From Lunularia cruciata (taxonomy: Eukaryota > Streptophyta > Marchantiopsida > Lunulariales > Lunulariaceae): a stretch of DNA of 64,000 bases. The stretch spans positions 29,140,001 through 29,204,000 of the forward strand of contig OX419757.1 of the NCBI GenBank assembly GCA_948567375.1, read 5' to 3'. The translations under genes were made by a program, and so were the position numbers. This document shows, in pieces, positions 23,701 to 34,635 of the stretch. The notes beneath the pieces were generated by a model. That model did not search any database, had not been told where the DNA came from, and saw only the letters and a program-made list of their open reading frames with translations. How positions within the stretch are numbered: the first letter of the stretch is position 1; each line of letters opens with the position of its first letter.

Positions 23701-26422
23701 TGCAAGACCTTTATTAGATGCTCAAAGTGCTCCTCCTTGCTCCCATAGACACAAAAGTCATCAATGAAGTCTCTCATAAATTTCCCAATGAAAGGTTCAA
23801 ATACTTGTTCAAATACTTGTTCATGAACCGTTAGAATATGGCTAGAGCATTGTGAAGGCTAAAAGGCATGACCTTGAAAGCATAAGTTCCCCAAGGTGTG
23901 ATGAATGTGGTGAGTTGCTGATGCTCTACAACAAACTTGATTTGGTTATACCCATTATAACCATCTCAAAAATTGTACGTCTCATGACCTGCAACTTCCT
24001 CCAAGATCTCATCAATGAATGGCAAAGGGTAATAGTCCTTCTTAGTAACAACATTAAGCTTCTTGTAATCCACATATACCCAAAGCTTGCTATTGTTTTT
24101 CTTCACAATCACAATGAGAGATACCCATTCCCAATTCTCCACCTCAAAGATAAATCTGGCTTCCTTGAGCTTATCAATCTCTTCCTTCACCACCAAAGAT
24201 ATTGGTGGGCTAATGCAATGTTGCTTTTGGCGGACGGATTTTTCATGTGACTCCACCTCAATCTTGTGCTCCTCCAAGGTGACTTCCTTTTGATCCCTGT
24301 AACTAAAAACAAACACATGGATGAACTTGCAAAAAATCTCTTGAAATCTCATCTTCTACTCCTTGGTAACATTTGGACTATACTTGAGAGTAGATAACCT
24401 CTTTTCTATCTCCTCAAGTGTCAATGGTGATATATCTGGGTCCTTCAAAACTTCTAGCCTTAGGTGCAAAATCCATATCACACAAGGATACACATTTGAA
24501 ACAGATCAGATTCAGATTCAGTTTCATCCTCCTCCATGCTTATGTCCACACCTTAAGCTCCTTCTTCTGAATCTGATTCCCAATAATCAGAAGATGGTGT
24601 ATCTAAATGTGAATTGTTGGTGGTGTTAGTCACAAGAACTATGACTCTATGGTTTGATGGCCCAATCCTCAAGTACCCTTTGTGCCATCGATTCAGTTGT
24701 GTGTGTTGCTTTCAACCGTAGCCTCCCAAGAAGTAAGTCATAGCTTGAATCCTTCAAGACTTGGAAAGTCATGAGATTTTGAACTCCCATAACTGAAACT
24801 ACCACCTTATCCATCACCCCTACTAGTCAAACTTGTTGCTTGTTTGCCATGCTCACCATAAATTTTGAAGGTTTTAAGGGTATCATACCCAACTTTTTCA
24901 TCATCCTTTTTGACATGGCATTCATTGTTGATCCTCCATCAACCAATGCATCCTTGATCTTATGACCATTCACTCTCGCATCAATCTTAGAGGCACATTC
25001 ACAAGCCTCCCATGGTGCTGGATTGGAATCCACCACCCCCATTGATATGGAGCTTTTGCCTTCTTCTTCCTCTTGCTCCTTATAGAACTCAAACCACCTC
25101 TAAGCTCCTTTCTCAAAGTAGGATTCAAAGCAATCAATTGGCCCATTGTGATGTTAGCCTTGTGAGTACAAACATCCTCCTAGACATTGTAGTTCCATTG
25201 TTGCTTTGAGATCAAGAAGTCCTCCATCTCCAACTTCTTCCTTGGATTCTTTTTTTTTAATGGTGTTGAAGTGCTTGTGTGAGTGCTCCTAGTAGGCATA
25301 GGAGTATTTTGGCTAGGAGTAAATCCTTGAGAAGAGTGCATATCCTTGACAAAATGAGCTCTCTTCTGCTCCTGTGCCAAAAGATCCAAATTAAGACCCT
25401 TGGACTTTGAGCACTCTCCCTTCTTATACTTGCTCTCAACCACATCTATAGATGTTATTCCCTTACCTTTGTTTGGATAAGAAGCCACTTGGATTTCACT
25501 ACCTCCCTCTTTCCTTCTATTGGCTCCTTCATAACCCCTTCCTCCATGGTAAGTGGAATTTGGGCAATTCCTTTGGATGTGACCTCTTCCTCCACAGCCA
25601 AAACAATTTCTCTCATTGAAATTTTTGGTTGGTTAGCCTCCTTTATATAGATAACTTCCATAACTCTCCCCACATTCTGATCCACCTCTCTCTTCTCCCA
25701 TAGTCGCACCACATTGATCGTGAGATCTGCAAGTCGTTCAATGATGGTTTGTAGTGGATCCTTTGGTAGAGGTGCAAGAACTGGAGCAACTATCACTTGT
25801 GGTGCAACCCTTGCCACCAAAATATCAGAAGTTACACCTTGAGGATATATAACCTCCTTCACCACCAAATCACTCTCATCCTCTTCCAAACTCTCCTCCT
25901 CTAGAATTGTGATCTTGATAGCTTCAACCTTGGAAGAAGGTTTCTCATATCTCACCTTGCTTCTAATTTGTGTTCTCAATCCTTCCACAAAATTCTTGGT
26001 GAGCATGGACCCTATGCCAATCATAATAGTCTCCACATCATGCCCACCTTTCCTCAACACTATGTGAAATCTGGACTCTAACTTTTCCACTCTTTCCACA
26101 TAGACTCTCACTTTCTCTCCATCTCCTTGCTTGAGGAAGGTAACCTCACTCATCAATCTCTTATAACTCTCAGCTGGAAGAAAGTTCTCAATGAGTGTTG
26201 AAGTCAAACTCTTCCAAGACTCTTCTTGCCCATCTCTTCTCTCTCTCTTTTGGTATTCTGGCTCATACCATATAAGTGTTGCATCTCAAGGAAATCCAGT
26301 AATAATGAGACCCACTCATTCTTCCTCCTCTCATTATTTCCTAAGAAAGCTCTCTTGAAGTCTCTCACAAAGGCCTCCACATCTTCTCTATCCTTGCAAA
26401 AGAAAACCGGAAGTTTCCCCAT
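20771..26422 (-). pseudogene. Old RLG-1 gag-pol pseudogene
   Basis: On the minus strand gag starts at 26,422 (MGKLPVFFC). Gag continues through 25,455-26,207; the CCHC knuckle lies near 25,580-25,610 and is damaged. The protease motif LVDGGSTMNAMS is near 24,925-24,960, RT pieces lie at 23,301-24,352 (FIDDFCVYG near 23,750-23,775), and RNase H at 22,702-23,229. Integrase is at 22,339-22,647, with Trp intact in NLTKWVEAR, unlike the young copy. The last pol residues are near 20,780-21,082. Frameshifts and stops break it into at least eight pieces. Bases 21,083-22,194 are foreign to the family and replace about 319 bp of the young element's equivalent (40,204-40,522). Confidence 0.85.
21083..22194. 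other. Foreign GC-richer block with degenerate 65-bp repeats inside old RLG-1 pol
   Basis: Pol homology stops after GGGCTTGCTC and resumes at CCATTGG. The 1,112 bp between are visibly richer in G and C than the surroundings and share nothing with the young RLG-1 copies. The right half holds at least six copies of a motif like GACAAAAGGTCTTGACTAAA, starting near 21,875, 21,941, 22,006, 22,047, 22,097 and 22,141. The first three are 65-66 bp apart. The left part has two related phrases (CGGCGCTGAATT-like, near 21,226 and 21,375). Origin unknown; no convincing protein. Confidence 0.7.
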
Positions 26423-26689
26423 CTTAACACTTCACTATCTTTCTTTTCTCTCAAGTTTTCTTTTTCTTCTTTCTTTTCTCTCACTCTATAACTAATAGAT
26501 TATGTACATGACTAACACCATTTGAGAGTAATCCACCCTACGGAACATAAAGTTTCAGGTTACTCCAAGATTTCTATAGTAACATCAAATCCTAGAGTGC
26601 ATATTAATTGAACTCTCATGGATAGTTTATCCAAAGTTGAAAGATTATCTCCATCACTAATCTTGAGAAGTAGCTGATGAAGGTGGTAG

Positions 26690-27125
26690 TATTTCCATAG
26701 TTGTACTAAGACTCTCTCCAAGATCCTTCACCAAAGTCTCCAAAATTGCTTTTACTCCACTACACTCATGTCTTTTTGGAAGTCCTTCCACTCCACAAAC
26801 CTCACACAACTCGTTTAGTCTTAGATCTTCTCCCTCTCAATCTTGGTGAAAAAGGTCCAACGTGCAAATCCAAATCAAGTAAGCCTCTCCTTTCTCTCAA
26901 TCTCTTGCTCTCAAAAGCCAATGGACATGAACTTGCATTATGTCTCTTCTCTCCACATAAAAAGCACTTAGACTCACTCTTTCTTCCAAGTGGTGTAGGT
27001 TTTTGGATCCTCTCAACACTCTCTTCAAATTCTATTCTAAACTCTTTTTTTCCTCAAATCCACCCTACAATCACTCCAAACCCTTGGGAAACCATGCATA
27101 GCCTCAATTTTCACTCTTGATGACC
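26690..27125 (-). pseudogene. Old RLG-1 leader ORF with zinc knuckles (decayed)
   Basis: This minus-strand sequence is homologous to the 157-codon ORF at 38,087-38,560 of the young copy. The first zinc knuckle is recognisable (CFLCGEKRHNASSC) as is the second Cys pair (CEVCGVEGLPK). Frameshifts, including one in the early poly-A stretch near 27,045, make it non-functional. Its presence in two independent insertions shows that the ORF belongs to the family. Confidence 0.65.
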
Positions 27126-27965
27126 CTTTGTGTTCCCAAGATGAGTCTAAATACTCAAACATGCTTTTTGTTCCTCTCACACTCCTCATACATGAGATCT
27201 TAACTCTGTAGAATTGACCACTCCTCACAATGTCACTCAAATCTCTCAACTGATAAGTCACAATCCTCAGAAATGTTGCACACTTGATCACAACTCTAAC
27301 CCATCCCTTCTTGTAAAATTTTAGATCTTTTCATTGCGCTATTTGGCCTACGTATTTTTTTATTCAGCACACATATTTCAGCTTTGGTCTAAAAACCACA
27401 CTCCTCACTTTAAAACTTATAACTCTATGTTCAAGAATGACCTCCCTCTAATTTTTATATCAATAAGTAGGATATAATACATTGAATTTTCTTGGAAATC
27501 TTGACAACAATCCACTCAAAATTGAAGAAATGGCATACTCTATACAATTTTCCAAAGAGCATGTAGTTGCGGGAGTAGTTTACCTTATCAAATTTCAAAA
27601 ATTCTAGCCCAGTGCACATACTAGCTCTCATAATAATTTCAAGTGTGCTAACTGAAAAATAATCCAAGCTATCATGTGTAGAGATTTCAAGTCAAGATCT
27701 CAAACTTGAGATTTTGCCCAGAATCACCTTAATCCCCAAAATCTGCAATCCAGCTCACACAATCTCTCCAAATCCTCTCATGTGTACAAGATGTACAAAA
27801 TCACCTCAAAGACATCATTTTGAACTATAGGGTATAAAAATGGTCCAAGTTCTCTAACATAAGTTCAGACTCTCCTCCCCTAAAGTTCTCTCCAAGTGAG
27901 CTCTCATAGCTTCTTTTTGTACAATATAGAATTATACGCTGAACATTATCTTGCCTTCTAGAGAG

Positions 27966-27984
27966 GTCCCGACAATGGAACCAA
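27966..27984 (-). other. Primer-binding site of old RLG-1
   Basis: Read on the minus strand, TGGTTCCATTGTCGGGACC lies three to four bases after the 5' LTR end. It starts with the obligatory TGG and resembles the complement of the 3' end of a tRNA-Glu-like tRNA; the tRNA identity is from memory and tentative. Confidence 0.6.
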
Positions 27985-27987
27985 AAA

Positions 27988-28674
27988 TGTGAGCTAGTTT
28001 GTCTCTCACTAAGGATGAATCTCTAATGGCTATTATGGTAACGCACCCTGGACTAAGAAAGCAAGGAACCCCAACTCCACCACCTCCAAGGCTAACACTC
28101 CAAGACTCAAGACATTGCTCACTAGAGAACTCAATGAGAGAGAGATAGATACAAATAAAAGGATCTTGAGTACCTCCTCACCCCTTGTTTATATACTTAT
28201 GAAATAGTTATGCACTAAAGTTACTATTTACTATAGTAACTCAAGTTATTAAGCTAAAAGTCAAGTCAAGTCAAAAAATAAAAAGGAATATCCATTCACA
28301 AGGGCATATTCTACTAAGCATGTGATCTTATCGTGACCCAACCACTAAGTCAAGAATTCCTTCACATGGGCTATCCTTGGACTATAGAAATATCCAAAAC
28401 AAAAAGGCTTGCGGGCCCAAGAGTTCTCATCTCTTTCCTCAAAGCCAAACACCTAGGAATAATACCAAGTCAATACACTAGAATCCAAAATAGTGGAGCT
28501 CATCTTTTCCATTTCCTCTAAATTAAGGTTCCCTCTATCTTAGCTATGACTAACTATGCTAATCATGACTAATGTAGAATCATCCTTTATCTCTATATAA
28601 ATAATATCTCTCAAGTACTTATAATACCAAGCTAAATATCACAATACCACACACATGCACAAATGGGTGTTACA
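27988..28674 (-). repeat. 5' LTR of old RLG-1
   Basis: 687 bp with TG...CA ends, homologous over its full length to the 679-bp LTRs at 36,548, 39,213 and 49,044 but with many substitutions and small indels, including a missing stretch near 28,075. Confidence 0.88.
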
Positions 28675-28678
28675 GCTC

Positions 28679-29690
28679 AAGGTAGACTTGTAGTATTTGG
28701 GAGAAAGGACGTAGACCAACTTCAATTATTTAGTGGTTGCATCCTTAGAGACATTGCAAAACTATTTCCAATGGATTATACCTTCAAGTACTCCTTGACT
28801 TACAAGGCATTAGCGTGTGTATGATCAAAAGCCTCAACAAGGAATATGACTCAAACATAACCCAAGATGTGAATGACTTTGATGGTGATCTAGCCATCCT
28901 ACATGTGCTTGAGAAAAAGCACTTCCTATATTGTATCACCCAGATTGGAAAATCTGGATAAGGCGTCCCTAAATTCATGCAGCCATATATGATGATTTTC
29001 ATTATCTTAGATCTAACAAGATTCCTCCTATATTTGTCTGGTTCTAGGCCCATGCAAGAATAATGGTGCCCACAAACACCTTAATTCTTTGGTTTTTGTT
29101 GAGCTTTCAAGGTCCCACATTGGCCATTGTTACCTTGGAAAATATAGAGAAGATAGGGCTTCCCACACCTTTGGATTCCATTCTTAGGGGATTGAAGGAA
29201 AGACTAAAGGAGAGATTGGACCTCCAGGTGCTATGGTCATGCACAATCAACCATCTCACATATAGGAAGAAGCCACATGCTTGGCCTTTTGCAGAAAGAT
29301 GTCCTAAGAGAGTCTGGAACACCATGCAAATGTTGGAGAACTATCAGCAATGGTGTGAGACAAAGATCCTATAACTATTTTGAGTAATGATTTTATTGTA
29401 AGGTCATAGCCTAGGTGTATCATTGGAGGCCCTGGGGCAATGTCAAGGAGGATAGTGCCTTCAGCCCTTTTCACTAGGAGATCAAGAGTATGATTTTCAT
29501 GTATCTCCCTCAACAAGCCAACATATGCGATTGTCACTTGAGGAGAACTCTAGACTTTGGAGTTGGTTCATTGAGGTACAATAATCTATATTTAAGTCTA
29601 ACAAGCAAGAGATTGGATGAGAATGTACTATTCAGTGAGGAATGGATTCTTTCCTGATGCAAATAAGGGCAAGAAGAAGAGGTAGCATTG
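28679..29690 (+). other. REP-5 segment 2
   Basis: Continuation of REP-5 after the old RLG-1 insertion. A frame at 29,063-29,374 (103 residues, including ERLKERLDLQVLW and KRVWNTMQMLENYQQW) is open but not recognised. The segment ends with CATTG (29,686-29,690), the left target duplication of the solo RLG-2 LTR. Confidence 0.45.
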
Positions 29691-30449
29691 TGTGACAACC
29701 CGGCAAATATCACTTTGCAAGTAATTGGGTAAGTAAAGTTCGTTCATACAGAGATACAATTCAAAAATGTCCAAATACGAAGTCAAAAGTCACAATGTAG
29801 TTCTTCTTGAGTTCTTCTTTAGTCTCTCAGGTAGAAACCACACCCAGAAGAGAATAACAAGCACTGATTCTCAATCTTGTCACAAAGTAATACTCCTTAA
29901 TCACAACACCTTCAATTCTTTCCAAACAATCTTGATTGTGATGATTCAGGCTCTCCCAAAAACTGCACTTCACTATAAAACAACTTTGCCTCAGAATTGT
30001 GTTCCATCCCTCCACTGAAGGCACAACTTCCTTGATCAAAATTGCTTCACATCAACTTTGCACTACACTCACAAATGCAAAATACTACCAACACTACAAT
30101 TCCTCTCGGATCTATCAAAGCATTGCTTCAATTGCACTTCACTCAAGATCGAACACACAAAATCAAGATCAAGGCTACGGAATCCAACACCCAACAAGCA
30201 CACTGACTTGCAGTTCGAATTTCTCTACCCACTCACAAACACAAGCACAAAGTTGATACTCAGAATCAAGCTCAAGCGATGAGCATTGCTTCACAGCTAT
30301 AACAATATGGAGTTTAGCGACAAAGTTAGTCGGGCTTATAAAGTAGAGAATAAGACAAAATAGCCTAAAATATTCTACAAGCATCTAAGAGCTTCTTAGG
30401 AAGCTTCCCAAGTAGTTAACTTGCGCCCTAAGCAGGTAGCTTTTAGAAG

Positions 30450-30467
30450 GAAGCTTCTAGAAGCTTC
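30450..30467. promoter_or_regulatory. Heat-shock-element array in RLG-3 5' LTR
   Basis: GAAGCTTCTAGAAGCTTC is a perfect run of four alternating GAA/TTC units in register (GAAnnTTCnnGAAnnTTC), the binding consensus of trimeric heat-shock factors. More half-sites follow (TTCTAGAAGGAAGCTTC near 30,500 and repeated GAAGCTTCTTGAGAAGCTTC). The array lies about 140 bp upstream of the TATAAATA box. Factor binding is inferred from the motif only. Confidence 0.65.
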
Positions 30468-30607
30468 TAACTAGCTTAGCTTGCATGCCAAGTAGGCAAC
30501 TTCTAGAAGGAAGCTTCTTGAGAAGCTTCCTGGTTAACTTGGCTTGCACTCCAAGAAAGCGGCTCAAGGAAGCTTCTTGAGAAGCTTCAAGGGTCTTGTA
30601 TGCTACC

Positions 30608-30615
30608 TATAAATA
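30608..30615 (+). promoter_or_regulatory. TATA box of RLG-3 5' LTR
   Basis: TATAAATA, conserved at the same relative position in the 3' LTR (34,330-34,337) and in the second RLG-3 copy (52,909-52,916), downstream of the heat-shock-element cluster. Confidence 0.65.
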
Positions 30616-30733
30616 CCATAGCCAAAGCTCATGCTAGGCATTCGGAGTTTTCCCTCATTCAAGTGTCTCATTCAAGTGTCCCAATGTGAGTTTCCGTTCT
30701 CCTATTTCTCTCCTCGGTTTTGGTCTTTTACAT

Positions 30734-30745
30734 TGGTATCAGAGC
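30734..30745 (+). other. Primer-binding site of RLG-3
   Basis: TGGTATCAGAGC, one base after the LTR end, is the standard plant initiator-tRNA-Met primer site. It is identical at 53,022-53,033 in the second copy. Confidence 0.92.
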
Positions 30746-31013
30746 AGGAATGGGATGGATGGAATTTATGGACCACCAAATCCACTTTCGCCAAACCATT
30801 GGGATTTTCATGTCCAGATATTACCAAAGCATTGTTTCACACAAATCATCACCTCGCGCTTTGGGCAGGATTTTCTACATATGATCATCGTGTCTGAGGA
30901 ACCCTTGATACTTCCAATTGTAACTTATGGAGAATGGTGGACGTGTTGTATCTATGTGTTAATCAATTAGATAGATTGAGGGTAGTGGAATAGAGTTGTA
31001 GTAATGGCGGCCA

Positions 31014-31519
31014 TACCAAATGTTATCCTTGCAATGCAACAACAGATCGAGCATCTTACTTGATTGTTGGATGAATGAGATTAGCAACAACGAGAACATA
31101 TAGATAGAGCGTCAGTTTGAGATGGACAAGATCGCATTTGATTTCTGAAACCCAAGGTGTTTGAAGGCAAGAATCTTCCAATCATAATGGAGAATTTTGT
31201 GTTTGATTGCAAACGTTACTTTGAAGCCACCAATCTTCAAGATGAGCGGAAACAAATTCTCTTGGCTTCTAGCCAATTGGATGGCATGGCAAAACTTTGG
31301 TGGCAATTCCGAGTAGAAAGAGCTGAACTACAAATTGTTACACCAATTTTGACATGGGCAGAATTCAAAGATGCAATACTTTGTCGATTTCAAACTATAA
31401 ATGCCACCCAAGCCGCACGAGATAAATTGGCGGAATTGAGGCAGATTGGCTCAATGAGAAGCTACATCACACAATTTCAAAACATCATCATGCATATATC
31501 CCTTCCCTCAGATCAATGA
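31014..31519 (+). pseudogene. RLG-3 gag fragment (copy 1)
   Basis: After a damaged start the frame from 31,157 reads a Retrotrans_gag-type domain: KVFEGKNL, FVFDCKRYFEATNL, KLWWQFRVERAEL, FKDAILCRFQTINA, and RSYITQFQNIIMHI. Stops precede it (31,060-31,150). Just after the gag domain the sequence jumps straight into the middle of RT, without zinc knuckle or protease. The same gag domain is at 53,440-53,850 in the second copy. Confidence 0.78.
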
Positions 31520-32466
31520 CCTGCTTTATCAATTAAGTGGAGCACGCTACTTTTCCAAGCAAGATCTTTGTAGCGGCTATTGGCAAATTCTTATTGAAGG
31601 AGAGGACGTGCAAAAGACTACCTTTTGCACAAGGTATGGACATTTTGAGTAGAGAGTTTTACCTTTTGGACTCACTAATGCTCCAGCTGTCTTCATGGAT
31701 CAGATGCATCGGGTGTTGGAGGGACTATTGGATCGGTCCATGGTGGTGTTCTTAGATGATGTCTTAATCTATAGCAGGACAGAGGCAGAACACGTGAATC
31801 ATGTGCGAGAAGTCCTAAGACAACTAAGACAGTGGAAATTTTACTACAAGAAGTCAAAGTGTGCTTTTTGGCAGAAAGAGGTTACCTTCTTGGGTCATAA
31901 GATCTCATTAGAGGGGATCAAGATGGAAGAAGAGAAGATCAAGGCCATTATTGATTGGCCTACCCCCGAAGGATGCTATAGAAGTACAAGCATTCAATGG
32001 GTTTCACGCATTCAAGCACTTGAGCTTCCAAGCATGAAGAAGCATTCCAAAATTTAAAGCATATGGTGTCTTCAAGACCTATTCTTCAACCATATGATCC
32101 TCAACTACCTTGTGTGGTTGATTTTGATGCTTCTAACTTTGCAATTGGAGCTGTATTGCAAAAAGAATTTCCAGATGGACTACATCCTATTGCCTTTGTG
32201 TCTCACCGACTAAATACAGCTCAAAGAAATTACTCTGCTTGAGATCGGGAACAACTTGCAATGGTATATGCCACCAAGATATGGAGGCATTATCTCTTGG
32301 GGAAACAAGTGATCATGCAAACTGATCATAAGCCATTGTTGCAGACCTTACACTTGGAGCACATGAAGAGTCGACATCATCGATGGGAAGAGCAACTCCA
32401 ATTGTTTGACATCAAACTTGAGTATAAACCAGGTCGGTCCCATGTCATCCCTGATGCTCTATCATG
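31520..32466 (+). pseudogene. RLG-3 RT and RNase H remnant (copy 1)
   Basis: RT motifs: LSGARYFSKQDLCSGYWQI (about 31,529-31,590), [16 protein letters not shown] (about 31,660-31,705), VVFLDDVLIYS (31,744-31,776; catalytic LDD), VTFLGHKIS. The RNase H part reads AIGAVLQKEFPDG, MVYATKIWRHYLLG, QTDHKPLLQTL and KPGRSHVIPDALS (ending 32,465). Several frameshifts lie between 31,600 and 32,260, including one close to 31,960 that removes the usual FLGLA... segment. The N-terminal fingers of RT are missing. Confidence 0.85.
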
Positions 32467-33440
32467 ACGACCTGATTTGAAGGCTCTTCCTCTCATCACG
32501 GCGGCAATTACAATGGTGTCCATTGATCCGAAGGTCCATAATGAGTTTCAATCAGCTCTACAACAAGATCCCTTCTTCCAAATGGTACATGGTCGTCTAA
32601 TAACATGCAACAAGGAGTACAACACCTTCTCCTTCAAGAAAAGCCTTTTATTCCATGCAGACTAGATCTATGTTCCAACCAAAGGTGATCTTCAACTAGT
32701 GCGCTTTCAAGAAGCCCATGATTTACCAATAGCTGGTCACATGGGAGTAGACAAGACCTTGGGCACTCTCCAACGCTAATGGTGGTGGCCTAACATGACA
32801 CGGGATGTTTGAGACTTTGTTCGATCATGTGAGAGTTGCCAACATAACAAGGCTAGCAACCAGAAGCCGAGTGGACCCCTTCAACCACTCACCATTCCAT
32901 CCGCTTGCTGGGAGCATGTGAGTTTGGATCTCATCACATCCTTGCCAAAGACAAAACAAGGACATATTGCAATTGTGGTGTTTGTGGATAAGCTTAGTAA
33001 GCAAATCCACTTGGCACCAACCTGTGCTACCATGGATGCTCCAATCTTAGCGCAAATCTACTTCAACAATGTCTTCAAGCCTCATGGGATGCCACGTGTA
33101 CTCATCTCAAACCGTGATCCTCAATTTATTGAGCAGTTCTGGCAAGCACTCTTCTAGATACTTGGCACCAAGCTTGCTTTGTCCACGGCCTATCATCCTC
33201 AAATTGATGGACAAACCGAATGTGCAAATCGTACATTGGAGGATATGTTGCAAGCATTTGTCAATGTCCACCATACCAACTGGGATGAATGTCTTGCTGC
33301 TGTAGAATTTGCCTACAACAATTCCAAACAAGCAAGCACCAGATTTTCTCACTTCTTTCTCAATTTTGGCCAAGATCCACTTGTTCCTGATTCTCTTCTT
33401 GCTCCCTCTCTCTCTCTTAGGTTCCTCAAACTTCCACATT
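32467..33440 (+). pseudogene. RLG-3 integrase remnant (copy 1)
   Basis: Zinc-binding region (HDLPIAGHMGVDKTLGTL, then CESCQ, about 32,719-32,845). The core contains LDLITSLPKT with the first Asp (about 32,925) and ISNRDPQF near 33,104, where the catalytic Asp of the usual SDRD is Asn. GQTECANRTLE (about 33,210-33,240) carries the catalytic Glu. TAA at 32,777, TGA near 32,811 and TAG near 33,156 confirm decay. Confidence 0.83.
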
Positions 33441-33945
33441 CTTGACCACTATATCTCAATCTCTCCAACAAGCCAAGTCTCACCTCCTTGTTGCTCAGAA
33501 TTGCCAAAAACAATATGCAGACCACCATCGTTGTGATCTCACCTTTGAAGTCGGTGATCAAGTCATGCTATCCTCTAGTAACCTCCCTCTCCCACTTGAT
33601 ACCCAAGTTTGTAAACTTGTCCCTAATTGGATAGGACCCTTTGATATCACCCACATTGTCTCTCTTGTTGCTTATTGACTTGCCTTGCCTTGTCACATGC
33701 GTATCCATCCTATCTTTCATGTTTGCAAGTTGAAACCCTTTGTTCCTAACCCCTCTTCCTTTCCTCTTGAGTCCAACCTCCCCCTCTTCCTATCCCTATC
33801 AATGATTCATGAGGAGTATGAAGTTGATCGTATCCTTGCGCGTCGCCATATTCAACAAGGCCATCGCCAACATACGGAGTACAAGGTCCTTTGGAAAGGG
33901 TATCCTCTTCATGATGCCACATGGGAACCTCTTTCTCACCTCTAG
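33441..33945 (+). pseudogene. RLG-3 integrase tail with chromodomain (copy 1)
   Basis: The C-terminus carries HPIFHVCKLKPFVP and then a chromodomain (about 33,811-33,942). Its motifs are EEYEVDRILARR, YKVLWKGYPLHDATWEP and the ending LSHL. The aromatic residues expected to bind methyl-lysine are visible (Tyr in EYEVD; Trp in LWKGY). This places RLG-3 among the chromoviruses. The preceding part is frameshifted (33,442-33,678 in another phase). Confidence 0.85.
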
Positions 33946-34005
33946 AATGCACAGACATCCATCAAGGAATTCGAAGCTTCACTAGCGACGAGGACGTCAC
34001 GAACT

Positions 34006-34020
34006 AGCGACGGGGGAATA
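34006..34020 (+). other. Polypurine tract of RLG-3
   Basis: The purine-rich run around ACGGGGGAATA directly precedes the TGTAACAATATGG start of the 3' LTR. Confidence 0.65.
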
Positions 34021-34441
34021 TGTAACAATATGGAGTTTAGCAATGAAGTTAGTCAGGCTTACAAAGTAGAGAATAAGACAAAATAGCCTAGAATATTCTA
34101 GAAGCATCTAGGAAGCTTCTTAGGAAACTTCCCAACTAGTTAACTTGCGTCCTAAGCAGGTAGCTTCTAGAAGCTTCTAACTAGCTTAGCTTGCATGCCA
34201 AGTAGGCAACTTCTAGAAGGAAGCTTCTTGAGAAGCTTCTTGAGAAGCTTCTTGGTTAACTTGGCTTGCACTCCAAGAAAGCGGCTCAAGGAAGCTTCTT
34301 GAGAAGCTTTAAGGGTCTTATATGCTACCTATAAATACCATAGCCAAAGCTCATGCTAGGCATTCGGAGTTTTCCCTCATTCAAGTGTCCCAATGTGAGT
34401 TTCCATTCTTCTATTTCTCTCCTTGGTTTTGATCTTTTACA
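34021..34441 (+). repeat. 3' LTR of RLG-3
   Basis: 421 bp, TG...CA ends, homologous to 30,298-30,732. It keeps the heat-shock-like motif TTCTAGAAGCTTC at 34,165-34,177, several GAAGCTTCTTGAGAAGCTTC repeats and the TATAAATA box at 34,330-34,337. Confidence 0.88.
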
Positions 34442-34635
34442 ATAGCACTTTGCTTTATCTATTCTCAAAAATTATGAGCACTAAACAACATAGTACTACG
34501 AAGGCCATTCTTAAATAGTGAAGCAATCGATAGTTATCTTCCTAATGTACCTCTTCCTAACAACTCTACAAACCTAGAGATCTGAAATGCCAATGCACCT
34601 CTTCATATCTGCCTCTTCAAATCTCAAATCTGTTA

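Larger units (their letters stand above)
19989..28674 (-). mobile_element. Old full-length RLG-1 element (minus strand)
   Basis: A complete but decayed LTR retrotransposon read on the minus strand: 5' LTR 27,988-28,674, primer-binding site, leader with an extra ORF, gag, pol and 3' LTR 19,989-20,770. It is homologous throughout to the young copy at 36,548-49,722. Possible 4-bp target duplications flank it (GCTT at 19,985-19,988, GCTC at 28,675-28,678; three of four match). The LTRs differ in length and at many positions, so the insertion is much older than the young copy. Part of the integrase gene has been replaced by foreign sequence at 21,083-22,194. Confidence 0.88.
30298..30732 (+). repeat. 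5' LTR of RLG-3
   Basis: 435 bp, homologous to the 421-bp LTR at 34,021-34,441. It starts TATAACAATATGG where the 3' LTR has TGTAACAATATGG, so the terminal TG is mutated. It carries clustered GAAGCTTC and TTCTAGAA motifs and a TATAAATA box at 30,608-30,615. Confidence 0.85.
30298..34441 (+). mobile_element. RLG-3 chromovirus, internally deleted
   Basis: A Ty3/Gypsy element with a 5' LTR at 30,298-30,732, a TGGTATCAGAGC primer site, gag, partial RT, RNase H, integrase, a chromodomain, a polypurine tract and a 3' LTR at 34,021-34,441. It sits inside the solo RLG-2 LTR with near-identical 5-bp flanks (ACAGC at 30,293-30,297, ATAGC at 34,442-34,446). Zinc knuckle, protease and the RT N-terminus are missing between 31,516 and 31,520. 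All genes are degenerate. Confidence 0.88.
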
